From Corynebacterium casei LMG S-19264 (lineage in GTDB: Bacteria > Actinomycetota > Actinomycetes > Mycobacteriales > Mycobacteriaceae): DNA of 64,000 nt. The notes beneath the pieces were generated by a model. It did not search any database, was not told the origin of the DNA, and saw nothing but the letters and a program-made list of their open reading frames with translations. The stretch covers positions 1 to 64,000 of the forward strand of contig NZ_CP004350.1 in NCBI RefSeq assembly GCF_000550785.1, written 5' to 3'. Shown in pieces: positions 41,082 to 50,067 of the stretch. The number at the start of each line of letters is the position of its first letter. Position 1 is the first letter of the stretch. The translations under genes and the position numbers were made by a program.

Positions 41082-41864
41082 ATACGGAGCGTTGAACTAG
41101 GCAGCAGCGGGCAACAAGTACCCAACATGATCGCGGGAATGATGCGCATCGGAGATAAGACTGATGCGGAAATTCGTGAGCTTTATGATTCCGCGCGTGA
41201 AGCGGGCGTGAGCTACTTCGATCATGCGGATCTTTATGGTTTCAACTTTCCTGATGGTGGATACCACCTGTGTGAGCGTAGGTTTGCAGAAGCCGTGAAG
41301 CTTTCTTCGTCCGAGCGCGAGGGCATTGTTTTGCAGTCGAAGACAGGAATCGTTGAAGATCCGTGGGGCTATGACCAGTCTTATGAACACATTGTTGCTT
41401 CAGTAGATGAGTCCTTGAAATCATTGAATATGGACTACCTTGATGTGCTGTTGCTGCACCGTCCCGATGTACTGGTGGAACCAGAAGAAGTAGCGCGTGC
41501 CTTTGATGAACTTGAGGCAGCCGGCAAGGTGCGTGCCTTTGGCGTATCGAACCACACTCCGCGTCAGATTGATCTGCTCAAGACTGCTGTGAAACAGCCA
41601 CTTCTTGTGAACCAGGTGCAGTTTTCTATCACGCATTCTTCGTTGGTTGCGCAGGGGATGACATCCAATATGACAACGTCGGATGATGCGTTTACGCGCG
41701 ATGGTGGCGGTCTAGTGGACTACGCGCGGGTGAATAAGATTACGCTGCAGGCATGGTCGCCAATTCAAATAGGCCATGAGCCAGGCATTTTCTTAGGTTC
41801 CCTAGACTATCCGGAACTCAATGCTGAGATTGAAGGTGCTGTTGCAAACAGGAATTCCAGATAA
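41082..41864 (+). pseudogene. Aldo/keto reductase, truncated at a miniature IS6-type element
   Basis: Conserved AKR sequence starts upstream of the first ATG (41127): the same frame reads IRSVELGSSGQQVPNMIAGM from an ATA at 41082, six bases after a perfect GGAGG. The expected start codon therefore appears mutated to ATA. The body has the catalytic pattern FDHADLYG (about 49-56), LLLHRPD and GVSNHTP. The gene is cut at 41835 by the miniature element, which supplies the last nine codons, so about 50-60 C-terminal residues are missing. It is probably non-functional. Confidence 0.75.
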
Positions 41865-41943
41865 CTAACTATTTGTTAGTGTGCAGCGCAACGCTGGTAC
41901 CGGATCCGCCGTTTTCGTCGAAACGCGAGTTTGCAACAGCACC
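41835..41943. mobile_element. Miniature IS6-type element, copy A
   Basis: A 109-bp sequence with perfect 15-bp-class ends GGTGCTGTTGCAAAC and TTTGCAACAGCACC; the ends differ from the 14-bp IS26 repeat (GGCACTGTTGCAAA) at two positions. It has no transposase frame. It differs from copies B and C by a one-base deletion near 41920. It joins the AKR gene on the left to a truncated IS256 transposase on the right. No target duplication is visible. Confidence 0.85.
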
Positions 41944-43224
41944 GTCTTTGTCTGCTTCAGACTGGTCAACGACATATAGCGTTTCTGCTGAATCCAGTCA
42001 TCATGCTGTTCCGCGAGTACCGCCCCGACCAGACGAACCACCGCGTCCCGGTTTGGGAAGATGCCGACGACGTCGGTACGCCGGCGGATCTCCCGGTTCA
42101 ACCGCTCGGTCGGATTATTCGACCAGACCTTCGTCCACACCGCCTTCGGGGCGTTCGTGAACGCCAGCAGCTCATGCAGAGCTTCCTCCAGATAATCCGC
42201 CACCTGCGGGAACTTTTCCTGACAGAACGCCACGACCTCCCGGGCCTGCTTCCATACTGCGTCGGCGTCCGGCTGCTGAAAGATCGTGTGAAACATTGCC
42301 GACAAGGTCGGCCACTTAAGTCTTCGATACCAAGCCAGAGAGGTTCTTCGAAAAGTGCGTGCGGCACCGCTGCCAGGACGCATTCGGTAGGATCTCGCCG
42401 ATAGCGTGCTGGATGCCCAGGTGCGCGTCGTTGGTGACCAGGTAGACCTGATTAAGACCCCGGGCCTTGAGGTCCCTAAAGAAACCCGTCCAGGAGGCCA
42501 CCGACTCTGCGGTGGCGACCTGCATACCGAGTAGTTCCCGGCACCCTTCGGCGTTGACCCCGGTAGCCAACAACACCGAGGTTTTGACGACGCGGCCGCC
42601 TTTGCGGACCTTCATGGTCAAGGCGTCACAGGAGACGTACAGGTAGGGGCCGGTATCCAGCGGCCGGCTACGAAAATCCTCGACCATAGAGTCCAGGTCT
42701 TTGGCCATCTCGGATACCTGTGACTTCGAGAGATTGTTGATGCCCAGTGAGGCGACCAGGTCGTTCATCCTGCGGGTGGAGACACCCTTGAGATAGCAGG
42801 TCGCGATCACCGTGGTCAGGCGCGTTCGGCCCGGGTGCGTCGTTCCAGCAGCCAGTCGGGGAAGAACGACCCTGCCCGAAGCTTCGGGACCGCGACATCT
42901 ACGGTGCCAACCCTGGTGTCGAGGTCGCGGTGACGGTAACCGTTGCGGACGTTGGTACGGGCGTGGCTGGTGGTGGCGTAATCAGCACCGCAGATCTGGT
43001 CTGCTTGGATGGACAGGAAAGCCCTGGAGCATCTGTCTCATCAAGTCCGGGGAGGCTTGAGACAGCAGGTCGTCGAGATAGGTGGTCGGATCGATAGAAT
43101 AAGGGCCAGCGGCCATCGTGGGTTCCCTTTCGAGGAGATGCAGGAGTTGATTCGAAAGGTGACTTTGGGGGTCGCCCACGTCTCCCATGGGGCCCTCACC
43201 GACAGCTACAGATACACCACGCTA
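41944..43224 (-). mobile_element. Degenerate IS256-family element (copy 2)
   Basis: Related to the element at 10153-11518 and with a matching right end (…GATACACCACGCTA at 43224). The transposase start is the ATG at 43116. It has at least three frame disruptions: an internal deletion of about 11 bases near 43015, a one-base loss near 42818 and a one-base insertion near 42323. Its 3' end is replaced by the miniature element. It cannot make a full transposase. Confidence 0.85.
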
Positions 43225-43244
43225 AAGGACGTAACCGAGGCGTC

Positions 43245-43743
43245 GCCGGCGGGTGGAAAGCCGCAGATTTCCAGGCGTAGTACGAGGACCGGTTGATCCT
43301 CAGAACTTGGCACAACCGCTTGACCTGATAGAGGTCTCGGTGGTCATCAACGAATCGGAAGCGGCTCTACCTGGTCGTCTCTCCCGCGAAATATTTCGCG
43401 GCCTTGGCAGCAGGATATCGCGCTCGGTTGAGAGTTTCTGCGTCTCCGAGCGCAGGTGCTGGACTTCTTTGCGCAGGCGCAACAGCTCGTCGGTGGGGTC
43501 TTCGGCGGTGCGGCTGGGCTGGACGCCGCGGGCCTTGCGGGCGGCGTAGACCCAGTTCTTCAGCGTCGCCCGGCTGATCCCGAGGTCCACGGCGATCGAG
43601 GAGAACGAGGCGCCTGTGGTGTCCTCATAGAGTCGGACCGCGTCCGTCTTGAACTCATCGGTGTAGGTGTTCTTCGCCCATGGTGGTTTCTCGCATTCTC
43701 CGGCCCATTTTGGGCCGGGGTCAGCGTGTCCACCAAACAGGGG
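43245..43743 (-). pseudogene. IS3-family element remnant (orfA and start of orfB)
   Basis: On the minus strand, TYTDEFKTDAVRLYEDT and ISRATLKNWVYAARKARG followed by a leucine-zipper-like helix mark orfA. The ATG is one base out of frame (extra G near 43678) and another base is missing near 43402 before a KAAKYFA motif. The first 30 codons of orfB (FVDDHRDLYQVKRLCQVL, RSSYYAWKS) follow and are cut where the IS256 relative begins. The outer end CCCTGTTTGGTGGACA resembles the IS3 element at 51391. Confidence 0.75.
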
Positions 43744-43958
43744 ACGGCCCCGTAGTCTTGCTGGTGGGACTGTTTGTTTGGTTTTTCTTCACACATTAAT
43801 CGAAACAGGCAGTCCCCTCTTTATGTCCCCGCGACACGCCCCAGAGCGGCGATCGGACTGCGAGCGCTAAACCCCTATGAATAAGCCTCAATCCCCACAG
43901 GGCGCTCATGATGTTTATCCGGCGGGCAGTCATGCCCCATGTCTTGGCTTGGTGAGAA

Positions 43959-45020
43959 TTAGCAGTTGTTCTCGTTGGCGTCTTGGCGTTGTTTGAATCG
44001 TTGTGCCAGGCGTTTGCCGTGGGTGAGTTCTCGAATGGTGTCTTCGCTATCGAAATTCGATCCGAGAGCACCCGCAACGGTGCCCATCGAGGCGCTGAGC
44101 CAGGCGATATCAACGTAGTTCCCGAGGGAGGCTTCCGCACCGATTTTCGATGACATGAATCCGGATTCGATGACACCTATTCCCCCGATGAAGATCCCGA
44201 TAAATAGTACCAAGTAGAGCAAGATGACCGACAGCAGGAGAGTGGCCACGGTGGAGGCGTTATACATGGCGGCTTCGGTCAGGTCGCCTAGTTTTCGTGA
44301 ATGTTCCCACAACCTGTTGGTACCGATCAGCCAGAGCACCATGGTCACAATGACCATCGCGGTAATCAGACCCAGTCGCCAGCTGGGCAAAGCGTCCGCC
44401 ATTTCCCAAATTGAGGAGTAGAAGATGCCGAACGCCCCAGTTCCCGCCGCGGCAGCGAGTACTCCAGACAACTTCGATACCGCCGACAGGGGCTCATTGG
44501 TACGTACCATGCCCAGGACCAGTCGGAGTCTGCCCGGTCGCCACCAGGGAGAGGTGATGTAGACGGACCGGCCGGAACGAGACTCCTGCTCGTAGACCAC
44601 CCCGGAGTCGGATGTGTGCTGGTCGGTTCCGGGTGTCTGCTGGTCGGCGAGAGCGTCCAGGGAGTCGAACAGTACATGGCGAAGTCTCTGGGTCACGCCC
44701 TGCCATCCCAGTGCTGGTAGGGAAATGATGACCAGACCTTCCCCGTAGTGCAGCGCGGCGATCTTGGGTTTTCGCCCGGCACGGCGGGGGATTTCGGTGA
44801 CGATGGCCAGTAGATCTACGTCATCGTCTCGTGCCCATCCTCGAACGGTGTCGAGATCGAGCGTGCCATCTGGGCGCGCTGGGGTTCGACTTTTGTGGTG
44901 GGAGAAAAGATATCTGCCGACAGTTTTCTCTCCGTCATTGCCATCACCGAGGACACGTGAGACGGTGCGGGACGGTAGGCCAGGGTCGGCAAAAATAGCA
45001 ACGCGCAATGGTTGGTTCAT
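43959..45020 (-). CDS. Conserved membrane protein of unknown function, 353 aa
   Basis: The N-terminal half (1-165) is soluble, starting MNQPLRVAIFADPGLPSRTV with a Rossmann-like strand and a domain containing RAGRKPKIAALHYGEG. The C-terminal half has four to five membrane segments (about 180-205, 215-235, 255-290). No named family was recognised. Two possible starts (45029, 45020) lie nine bases apart. It is preserved among IS debris between miniature elements A and B, so it may be cargo of that segment. Confidence 0.65.
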   Translation of the reverse strand: MNQPLRVAIFADPGLPSRTVSRVLGDGNDGEKTVGRYLFSHHKSRTPARPDGTLDLDTVRGWARDDDVDLLAIVTEIPRRAGRKPKIAALHYGEGLVIISLPALGWQGVTQRLRHVLFDSLDALADQQTPGTDQHTSDSGVVYEQESRSGRSVYITSPWWRPGRLRLVLGMVRTNEPLSAVSKLSGVLAAAAGTGAFGIFYSSIWEMADALPSWRLGLITAMVIVTMVLWLIGTNRLWEHSRKLGDLTEAAMYNASTVATLLLSVILLYLVLFIGIFIGGIGVIESGFMSSKIGAEASLGNYVDIAWLSASMGTVAGALGSNFDSEDTIRELTHGKRLAQRFKQRQDANENNC

Positions 45021-45039
45021 GAGGGCCATTATTCGGAGG

Positions 45040-45415
45040 AACCCACTATTTCACAACCTGCCTGGGCCGACGCTGGTGCGCACTCACGGCGGTGCCGAAA
45101 TCGAAGGATTCATCAGTCTCGAGCAAATGAGCGCCGAGCGCTTTATACGGATCAAGTCATCGATTGGTCATGATGCTCCAGAAAATCTATTACTGAAGGC
45201 CGGCCTGCAACTTCAAACTGGAATCATCGGGACGACGGTAGCGTCGGTTCCTGGCGTGGTGATGAATTCAGAGCTACTCGGCATCATTCCTAGCGCAGTG
45301 GTTGAGAGCCTTGGCTGGTCCGACCGGATACAGATTTTGCCCAATCCGACCAGTGCTGAACCTATGGAAGTGTCGTTGATGTCAAGGGTGAAGCAACGCC
45401 GAACGAGGCCACAGA
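45040..45415 (+). pseudogene. LysR-type regulator, C-terminal fragment
   Basis: The frame reads GPTLVRTHGGAEIEGFISLE and then GIIGTTVASVPGVVMNSELL, GIIPSAVVESL and IQILPNPT, matching the effector-binding domain of LysR regulators (a G.GI.ILP..A...L pattern). The DNA-binding half is absent, since the upstream sequence belongs to the opposite-strand membrane gene. The fragment ends at miniature element copy B. The start coordinate is approximate. Confidence 0.55.
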
Positions 45416-45525
45416 GGTGCTGTTGCAAACAGGAATTCCAGATGACTAACTATTTGTTAGTGTGCAGCGCAACGCTGGTACCGGATCCGCCGTTTTCGAC
45501 GAAAACGCGAGTTTGCAACAGCACC
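45416..45525. mobile_element. Miniature IS6-type element, copy B
   Basis: A 110-bp copy with the same ends and orientation as copies A and C and two to three base differences. Directly after it, TTTGAAACAGCACC (45527-45540) nearly repeats the right terminal repeat, as if a second end lay beside the first. It joins the LysR fragment to the formamidase segment. Confidence 0.85.
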
Positions 45526-45870
45526 ACTTTGAAACAGCACCGATGGAAAAACCTGGGACACTTCAAACCGTACAGATTTAATCTGTCCCCCAACAGGGCG
45601 CGCTTGCTGTGGTTTTCACCCTAAGGGTTAGAGGTCTTGGAGGGTAGCAGTCTCGAGCAAAAAGAAGCTCTGGTCTATTTTGATGGAGATTCGGGTAGCT
45701 CCTTTTAGATGTTCTTACTAGGGGATGCTCTGGATGCTAGGGGTCATACTTCTCTTGGGGAAAGCTTGCCGACTTCTATTACCTATAGCACGACAGTTAT
45801 TGGTGTATGGTGGACCCTAAACTGGGCACCCATCCAGTTTCCGTCCGTTTTATCTAAATGAGGAGTTTTT
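45526..45870. promoter_or_regulatory. Formamidase upstream region
   Basis: 345 bp without a supportable ORF, beginning with a stray IS6-type half-repeat. A TATGGT hexamer lies at about 45807-45812, and a GAGGAG site stands about 8 bases before the formamidase GTG. Promoter assignment is tentative. Confidence 0.35.
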
Positions 45871-46890
45871 GTGGGAAGTACAGGTAGCGTCAGCGCAAGC
45901 CCCGATGGAGTCTTGACTGCATTGATCCAGTATCCGGTTCCGATTGTCAGTGGGCCCGAGGACATTGAGAAGAACGTCGCACAAATCTGCCGCACAGTCG
46001 CCAACACCAAAGCGGGGTATCCAGACCTCGATATCATTGTTTTTCCTGAATACTCCACCTCCGGCCTTAATACGAAGATCTGGTCCTATGACGAGATGCT
46101 CTTGACCCTCGATTCGAAAGAGGTGACGCAGTTTAGGAATGCCTGCCGCGAGAACGATGTTTGGGGAGTCTTTTCCATTATGGAACCCAACGACACTCCC
46201 GGTCTCGCGCCCTATAACACTGCCATAATCATCGATAACAAGGGAGAGACGGCTCTCCATTACCGTAAGCTCCAACCATGGGTTCCGATTGAACCCTGGT
46301 ACCCAGGTGACTTGGGCATGCCTGTGTGTGAGGGGCCGAAGGGCTCAAAGCTTGCAGTGTGCATCTGCCATGACGGAATGTTTCCGGAGCTTGCCCGTGA
46401 AGCAGCTTATAAAGGCGCGAATATCTACATCCGTATCTCAGGTTACTCAACGCAGGTCAACGACCAATGGATCCTTACGAACCAGACCAATGCTTGGCAA
46501 AACCTCATGTATTCGGTGTCTGTGAATCTGGCTGGTTATGACAACGTTTTCTACTACTTCGGGGAGGGAACTGTCTGCAACTTTGACGGAAACGTCATTC
46601 AGCAAGGACAGCGGAACCCTTGGGAGATTGTCACGGCTGAACTCTTCCCCAAACTGGTTGACCAGGCGAGGGAGAATTGGGCGCTGGAGAATAACATCTA
46701 TAACCTCGGCGCGCGGGGATATGTTGGAAAACCCGGAGGAGAAAGGGAAAATTACCTCACCTGGGTCAAGGACCTAGCAGGAGGCGAATACCACGTGCCG
46801 TGGGAAGATAAGATTCGAATTACTGACGGCTGGAAGTATTACCCTAACGGTGGTCAGTACGGCCCAATGCCCGAGGAATTAAAGAACTAA
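45871..46890 (+). CDS. amiF: Formamidase
   Basis: The 339-residue protein is a nitrilase-superfamily formamidase of the AmiF type, hydrolysing formamide to formate and ammonia. The catalytic Glu-Lys-Cys triad is in place: Glu60 in FPEYST, Lys133 in YRKLQPW and Cys166 in CICHDGM, at the same numbers as in Helicobacter Ami[11 protein letters not shown] at the start and [18 protein letters not shown] near the end are also typical. The GTG follows GAGGAG. It lies alone between miniature elements B and C, suggesting acquisition as mobile cargo. Confidence 0.93.
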   Translation: MGSTGSVSASPDGVLTALIQYPVPIVSGPEDIEKNVAQICRTVANTKAGYPDLDIIVFPEYSTSGLNTKIWSYDEMLLTLDSKEVTQFRNACRENDVWGVFSIMEPNDTPGLAPYNTAIIIDNKGETALHYRKLQPWVPIEPWYPGDLGMPVCEGPKGSKLAVCICHDGMFPELAREAAYKGANIYIRISGYSTQVNDQWILTNQTNAWQNLMYSVSVNLAGYDNVFYYFGEGTVCNFDGNVIQQGQRNPWEIVTAELFPKLVDQARENWALENNIYNLGARGYVGKPGGERENYLTWVKDLAGGEYHVPWEDKIRITDGWKYYPNGGQYGPMPEELKN

Positions 46891-47273
46891 GCTGCCTCAA
46901 TGAGGTGGGGTTGGTCTGTCTGTCAGCGTACTCTTCCTGAAATCAACGGTAGTACTTCTTTCGGCACGGCCGCAACTAGACTAGACTTCGAAAATCATGT
47001 CAGCGCCCCTTTGTGGGCGCTTTCTTTATGCCCTGGTCAGACTGCGCATATTTACCATCACGCATAAAAGGCGTGCGCATATTTACCATCACAATAGCAG
47101 TTATTCACAGCCTTTAAGCTGGGGATTTTCCTATTCTTCCTGGTGGCCTATATCTATATCCGGTAAAACTATATCCGCAAAGGCAAAGCGAGGACACAAC
47201 CGCTAACGCAAGTAAGTAGACAAAGTCTCATCGAAGCTCCCGGGTCAAGATGCTCCTATAGTGTGTCAAGCGG
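46891..47273. other. Gene-free stretch with short repeats
   Basis: About 380 bp with no ORF I can support. A GC-rich stem (AGCGCCC...GGGCGCT, about 47001-47020) followed by TTTCTTT may terminate amiF. CGCATATTTACCATCAC occurs twice (about 47046-47062 and 47074-47090). A DnaA-box-like TTATTCACA lies at about 47102-47110. Confidence 0.4.
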
Positions 47274-47385
47274 TTTTCAGGAATTTTTCGTAGGCCGACG
47301 CCAATTCCGTCAACGGACGTTTTCCAGTCTCGATGTCACTGATCCTAGCCGGGGCGCACCCTAAATGTTGCGCTACGTACACATC
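47274..47385 (-). pseudogene. XRE-family helix-turn-helix fragment
   Basis: The minus strand reads VYVAQHLGCAPARISDIETG and then KRPLTELASAYEKFL before a stop at about 47274. This is the recognition-helix half of an XRE/Cro-type domain (VA..LG....RISDIETGKR). The first helix is missing and the frame upstream stops, so this is a remnant, perhaps of an antitoxin or phage repressor. Coordinates approximate. Confidence 0.5.
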
Positions 47386-47421
47386 TTTGGAACACCAAGC
47401 TGCAGAGCTCTACAAATACCT

Positions 47422-47470
47422 AAAGCAAGTCCCGTGGGAGCGTGCAGAATGCTCCCACGGGACTTGCTTT
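47422..47470. terminator. Perfect 20-bp stem hairpin
   Basis: AAAGCAAGTCCCGTGGGAGC and its exact complement flank a 9-base loop. The A-run on one side and T-run on the other allow termination in both directions. It lies 15 bp before miniature element C. Confidence 0.75.
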
Positions 47471-47485
47471 AAAGTTAGTTTATTC

Positions 47486-47595
47486 GGTGCTGTTGCAAAC
47501 AGGAATTCCAGATAACTAACTATTTGTTAGTGTGCAGCGCAACGCTGGTACCGGATCCGCCGTTTTCGTCGAAAACGCGAGTTTGCAACAGCACC
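47486..47595. mobile_element. Miniature IS6-type element, copy C
   Basis: A 110-bp copy, same orientation and ends as copies A and B. No flanking duplication is visible (TTTATTC on the left, GTCGGGA on the right). Confidence 0.85.
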
Positions 47596-48017
47596 GTCGG
47601 GATTACTAACCCGCCATTCAGAGTTGCAAGAAAGCCGCCAAACAAAGCTGCAAGTCACAACTTACCTCACTCAAATACCGCCTAGTATGGGTACACATAG
47701 ATGAACAGCCATGGCCACACCCAGGAACCACCTGGGTATCCGGAAGGATAATCCGAACCACAACTACTCCCCCTGAATATAGACACCCCCAGACGGGGGC
47801 CAATAAAGAAGGAATAGTAACGATTCTGCAAAGTCTCACCAATGGAGCAAACGGCACACCTAACCTGCTGTGATCCACATCACCAAACTAGCTCAGCGAA
47901 TCATGATGACACAATATTATACGTACACTTCTTATATTTTATTCGGAAATCTTGCAGGTCACATTTAACCCGTATAACGTGGTTCAGCAAATGACCGCCC
48001 AAGAAGAGGGACCGAAA
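47596..48017. promoter_or_regulatory. Upstream region of the secreted-protein operon
   Basis: 420 bp with no convincing ORF. The last 100 bases are AT-rich (TATTATACGTACACTTCTTATAT) and likely hold the promoter of the following operon. Confidence 0.35.
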
Positions 48018-48380
48018 ATGAAGAAGAAACTAGCGGCAGTTGCAGCGTTGACTTCTTTGGTGGGCGGCCTAGCCGCCTCCCCCAGCTACGCCTCCACAGT
48101 CGAGCCATCAGGATTCGAAACAGGTGCAGTTGTTCAACTCGTCGACCTGGACAATCCCTCCGAGAGTACCCCGGAAGCTTTCGCCACAGCACCCAGTTGC
48201 GTGGTGGCATATAAAGAATTGGGCGCGGTACAGGTCGAAAACAACTGCGGCATGGACCTTCGAGTGAAGGTAATCATCGCCTTTGGGCCTGATTCCGCTT
48301 GCAAGAATGTCGTGGCAGGAACCAGGACAAACATTCACTTCGCCGGAGCGCTGAAGATTGACAGAGTGGAGTTGTGCTAA
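48018..48380 (+). CDS. Small secreted disulfide protein (tendamistat-like pattern), 120 aa
   Basis: The ATG at 48018 gives MKKKLAAVAALTSLVGGLAA with a cleavage site near SYA (about residue 30). The mature part has exactly four cysteines in the pattern APSCV...NNCG...KV...SACKNV.PG-like...C, similar to small actinobacterial secreted proteins and to the tendamistat alpha-amylase-inhibitor arrangement. The resemblance is by pattern only. Its stop overlaps the next start as TAATG, so it heads a three-gene coupled operon. Confidence 0.7.
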   Translation: MKKKLAAVAALTSLVGGLAASPSYASTVEPSGFETGAVVQLVDLDNPSESTPEAFATAPSCVVAYKELGAVQVENNCGMDLRVKVIIAFGPDSACKNVVAGTRTNIHFAGALKIDRVELC

Positions 48381-48703
48381 TGTTCCTCCCGAAAAAGGCA
48401 ATGAAGCCCCTCGCCGCAGTAGGCCTATGCGCCTCGTTGACCTGCGGCGGAGCCGCCACCGCCCTTGGATCACCCGCAACTACCGACACAGCTGCAAATC
48501 CAACAGCCAGCACTCTGGAAAAACCAAGCAATCCTGTTGAGACACAGGACGACTGGGATAACGTCCTCAACTTCTTCGACACCGAGAATCAGTGTCTGAC
48601 ACATAAGGATATCCTCGAGGCAGCCAACCCAACCTGGGGTAAGCTAAGGTGCATTTACAAGCCACTAGAAGCGCAACCGTGGTGGTTAGTCCGAAATGGG
48701 TAA
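48380..48703 (+). CDS. Small secreted protein, 107 aa
   Basis: The frame from the ATG at 48380 has a signal peptide (basic MFLPKKAMKPLAAVGLCA, cleavage near ALGS about residue 32), a Thr/Ser/Pro-rich stretch and a C-terminal domain with two cysteines (ENQCLTHKD and KLRCIYKP). No homolog was recognised. It is coupled by TAATG to the gene before and by an 8-base overlap to the gene after. Confidence 0.65.
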   Translation: MFLPKKAMKPLAAVGLCASLTCGGAATALGSPATTDTAANPTASTLEKPSNPVETQDDWDNVLNFFDTENQCLTHKDILEAANPTWGKLRCIYKPLEAQPWWLVRNG

Positions 48704-49148
48704 TTGGAACCCGGGAGACCCGGCCCCCTCGATAATTCGCCCCGTGCCCTCCGGAAGCATCCCCCTTGAATCCGTAAAAGAATCAGCAAAGGGTGTTTTT
48801 GAAGAATGGAGCGGATCGAAAATATCACCCGATGAATCAGGTGTCGAACTATGGTCGCGGAGCACCATAGACTCAATCGAAAAGAAAACTTTCCCCTCGA
48901 GCGATGAGGATGAGGTCAACAGGGCAGCTCTACTCATTGGGGAGATTATTGTACGGGAAACAGGAAGCGAATGGTCCTCCTACACTTCAAAGGACGATAG
49001 CACCGGAGAAAGCGTGGACTTCTTTGGGGTAACCCAAGGAGGTGACGGAGGCTTATCGGCGGTAGGGAACTGGGCCCGTATGGCAAATGATGGGAGGTTA
49101 CCTGGACCGCTTTCCGATCTCGTTATCTCAAGTTTCCCGAAGAGGTAA
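48696..49148 (+). CDS. Acidic cytosolic protein, possible partner of the secreted proteins, 150 aa
   Basis: Without signal peptide or membrane segment, rich in Ser, Glu and Asp, with a conserved-looking core ALLIGEIIVRETGSEWSSY and a tail NWARMANDGRLPG. It overlaps the upstream secreted protein by 8 bases. An immunity protein or chaperone for the exported products is one possibility, based only on gene order. Not recognised as a named family. Confidence 0.6.
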   Translation: MGNWNPGDPAPSIIRPVPSGSIPLESVKESAKGVFEEWSGSKISPDESGVELWSRSTIDSIEKKTFPSSDEDEVNRAALLIGEIIVRETGSEWSSYTSKDDSTGESVDFFGVTQGGDGGLSAVGNWARMANDGRLPGPLSDLVISSFPKR

Positions 49149-49250
49149 GCGGGTTGCGGGTCACTTTAAAGTGTGACATGAATAGGGGTTATCCCTGCAT
49201 CTCCGAGGTCAGCAAGCCGACTTCCCGTCCTGGTGAGGCCCCTTGTGTCT

Positions 49251-49409
49251 ATGAAGTTCGCTTTTCTCAGCATGCTCTCCGAGCACCCACGCAGTGTCGG
49301 AAAGCTAAAGACTGATTTCGAAAACCGCACTCGCAACACCTGGCCAATCAACATCGGCCAGGTGTATCAGACAATCAAGCGTCTCACCCGGGAAGGTCAG
49401 CGATGCTGA
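49251..49409 (+). pseudogene. PadR-like regulator, N-terminal fragment
   Basis: The frame from the ATG at 49251 reads 52 residues including SMLSEHPRSVGKLK and NTWPINIGQVYQTIKRLTRE, matching the PadR winged helix (G...L...F......W....GQ.Y..L.RL...G). It stops at the point where DUF3644-like sequence begins in another frame, so the gene was cut by recombination. Confidence 0.55.
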
Positions 49410-49917
49410 CGTTGATCGTGTCGAGAAGGGTATTAAAGCCAGCAAGGGCCGTGAACAGGTCTTCCCCAAGCTGAACCCGCTAGCAGCAAATGTTACGGGA
49501 GAGGGTCTGACTGTGAAGGTCAAGATTGTCAAACAGGCCGAAGCGCTCCCCGTGCGCTTGGTTCGTGACGGTAGCGATGATGAGGTAGATGAAGCAGCAG
49601 CTGTGCGAGAGGTGGATCTGCAGAAGAAGTTCCACTGGTCGTTCTACGATCTGGCTGACAAGCTCGGTATCACTAGGCCTCGCGCCACTGCACTTCGGCG
49701 ACACCTCGGCATCGACAGCAGACCTGACTACGTGCATGTTTTCGAGTTCGGCTCTCAAAGGCACAATCGCTACTCTGATAACGCCCTGACCCTGATGCGG
49801 GACACTCTGGAGCAACTAGACATGGACGAGATCTGGAAATATCACCGGCCCCGGAATGGAGGAAATCCACGTCCTGCCTGTACGCAGCCGGGTTGTGCGA
49901 ACACCGAGGCTTCCTAG
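49402..49917 (+). pseudogene. DUF3644-like protein, C-terminal part
   Basis: From 49402 the frame is open for 171 codons: ADVDRVEKGIKASKGREQVFP, then VREVDLQKKFHWSFYDLADK with a helix-turn-helix-like LGITRPRATALRRHLGID and FEFGSQRHNRYSDNAL. This matches the C-terminal half of actinobacterial DUF3644 proteins. There is no start codon with a ribosome binding site at the proper place; the first usable GTG is at 49513. The 5' part has been replaced by the PadR fragment. Confidence 0.5.
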
Positions 49918-49997
49918 CGGATCGGTGGGATTCAGGATGTAATGGTGCCAGAGGTGTGTGGTGTTTTTCCGCGATAGACCAGCATGGTGCTGCACTG

Positions 49998-50047
49998 CTT
50001 CTTCGACGAGAGGTGTCCGGCCCTTCTTCGACGAGAGGTGTCCGGCC
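49998..50047. repeat. Tandem 25-bp repeat, two units
   Basis: Two exact 25-bp units (starting CTTCTTCGACGAGAGG) stand head to tail at 49998-50022 and 50023-50047, directly before the lipoprotein start. They may affect its expression. Confidence 0.85.
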
Positions 50048-50067
50048 CGAAACGTACGGTGGAGTCC

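Noticed and set aside
43744..43958. Possible further transposase fragment
   Set aside because: Short translations in this gap showed no motif I could tie to an IS family.
44764..45039. Plus-strand extension of the LysR fragment frame
   Set aside because: This part is antisense to the membrane protein gene and reads low-complexity Arg/Ser sequence; only the part after about 45040 resembles LysR.
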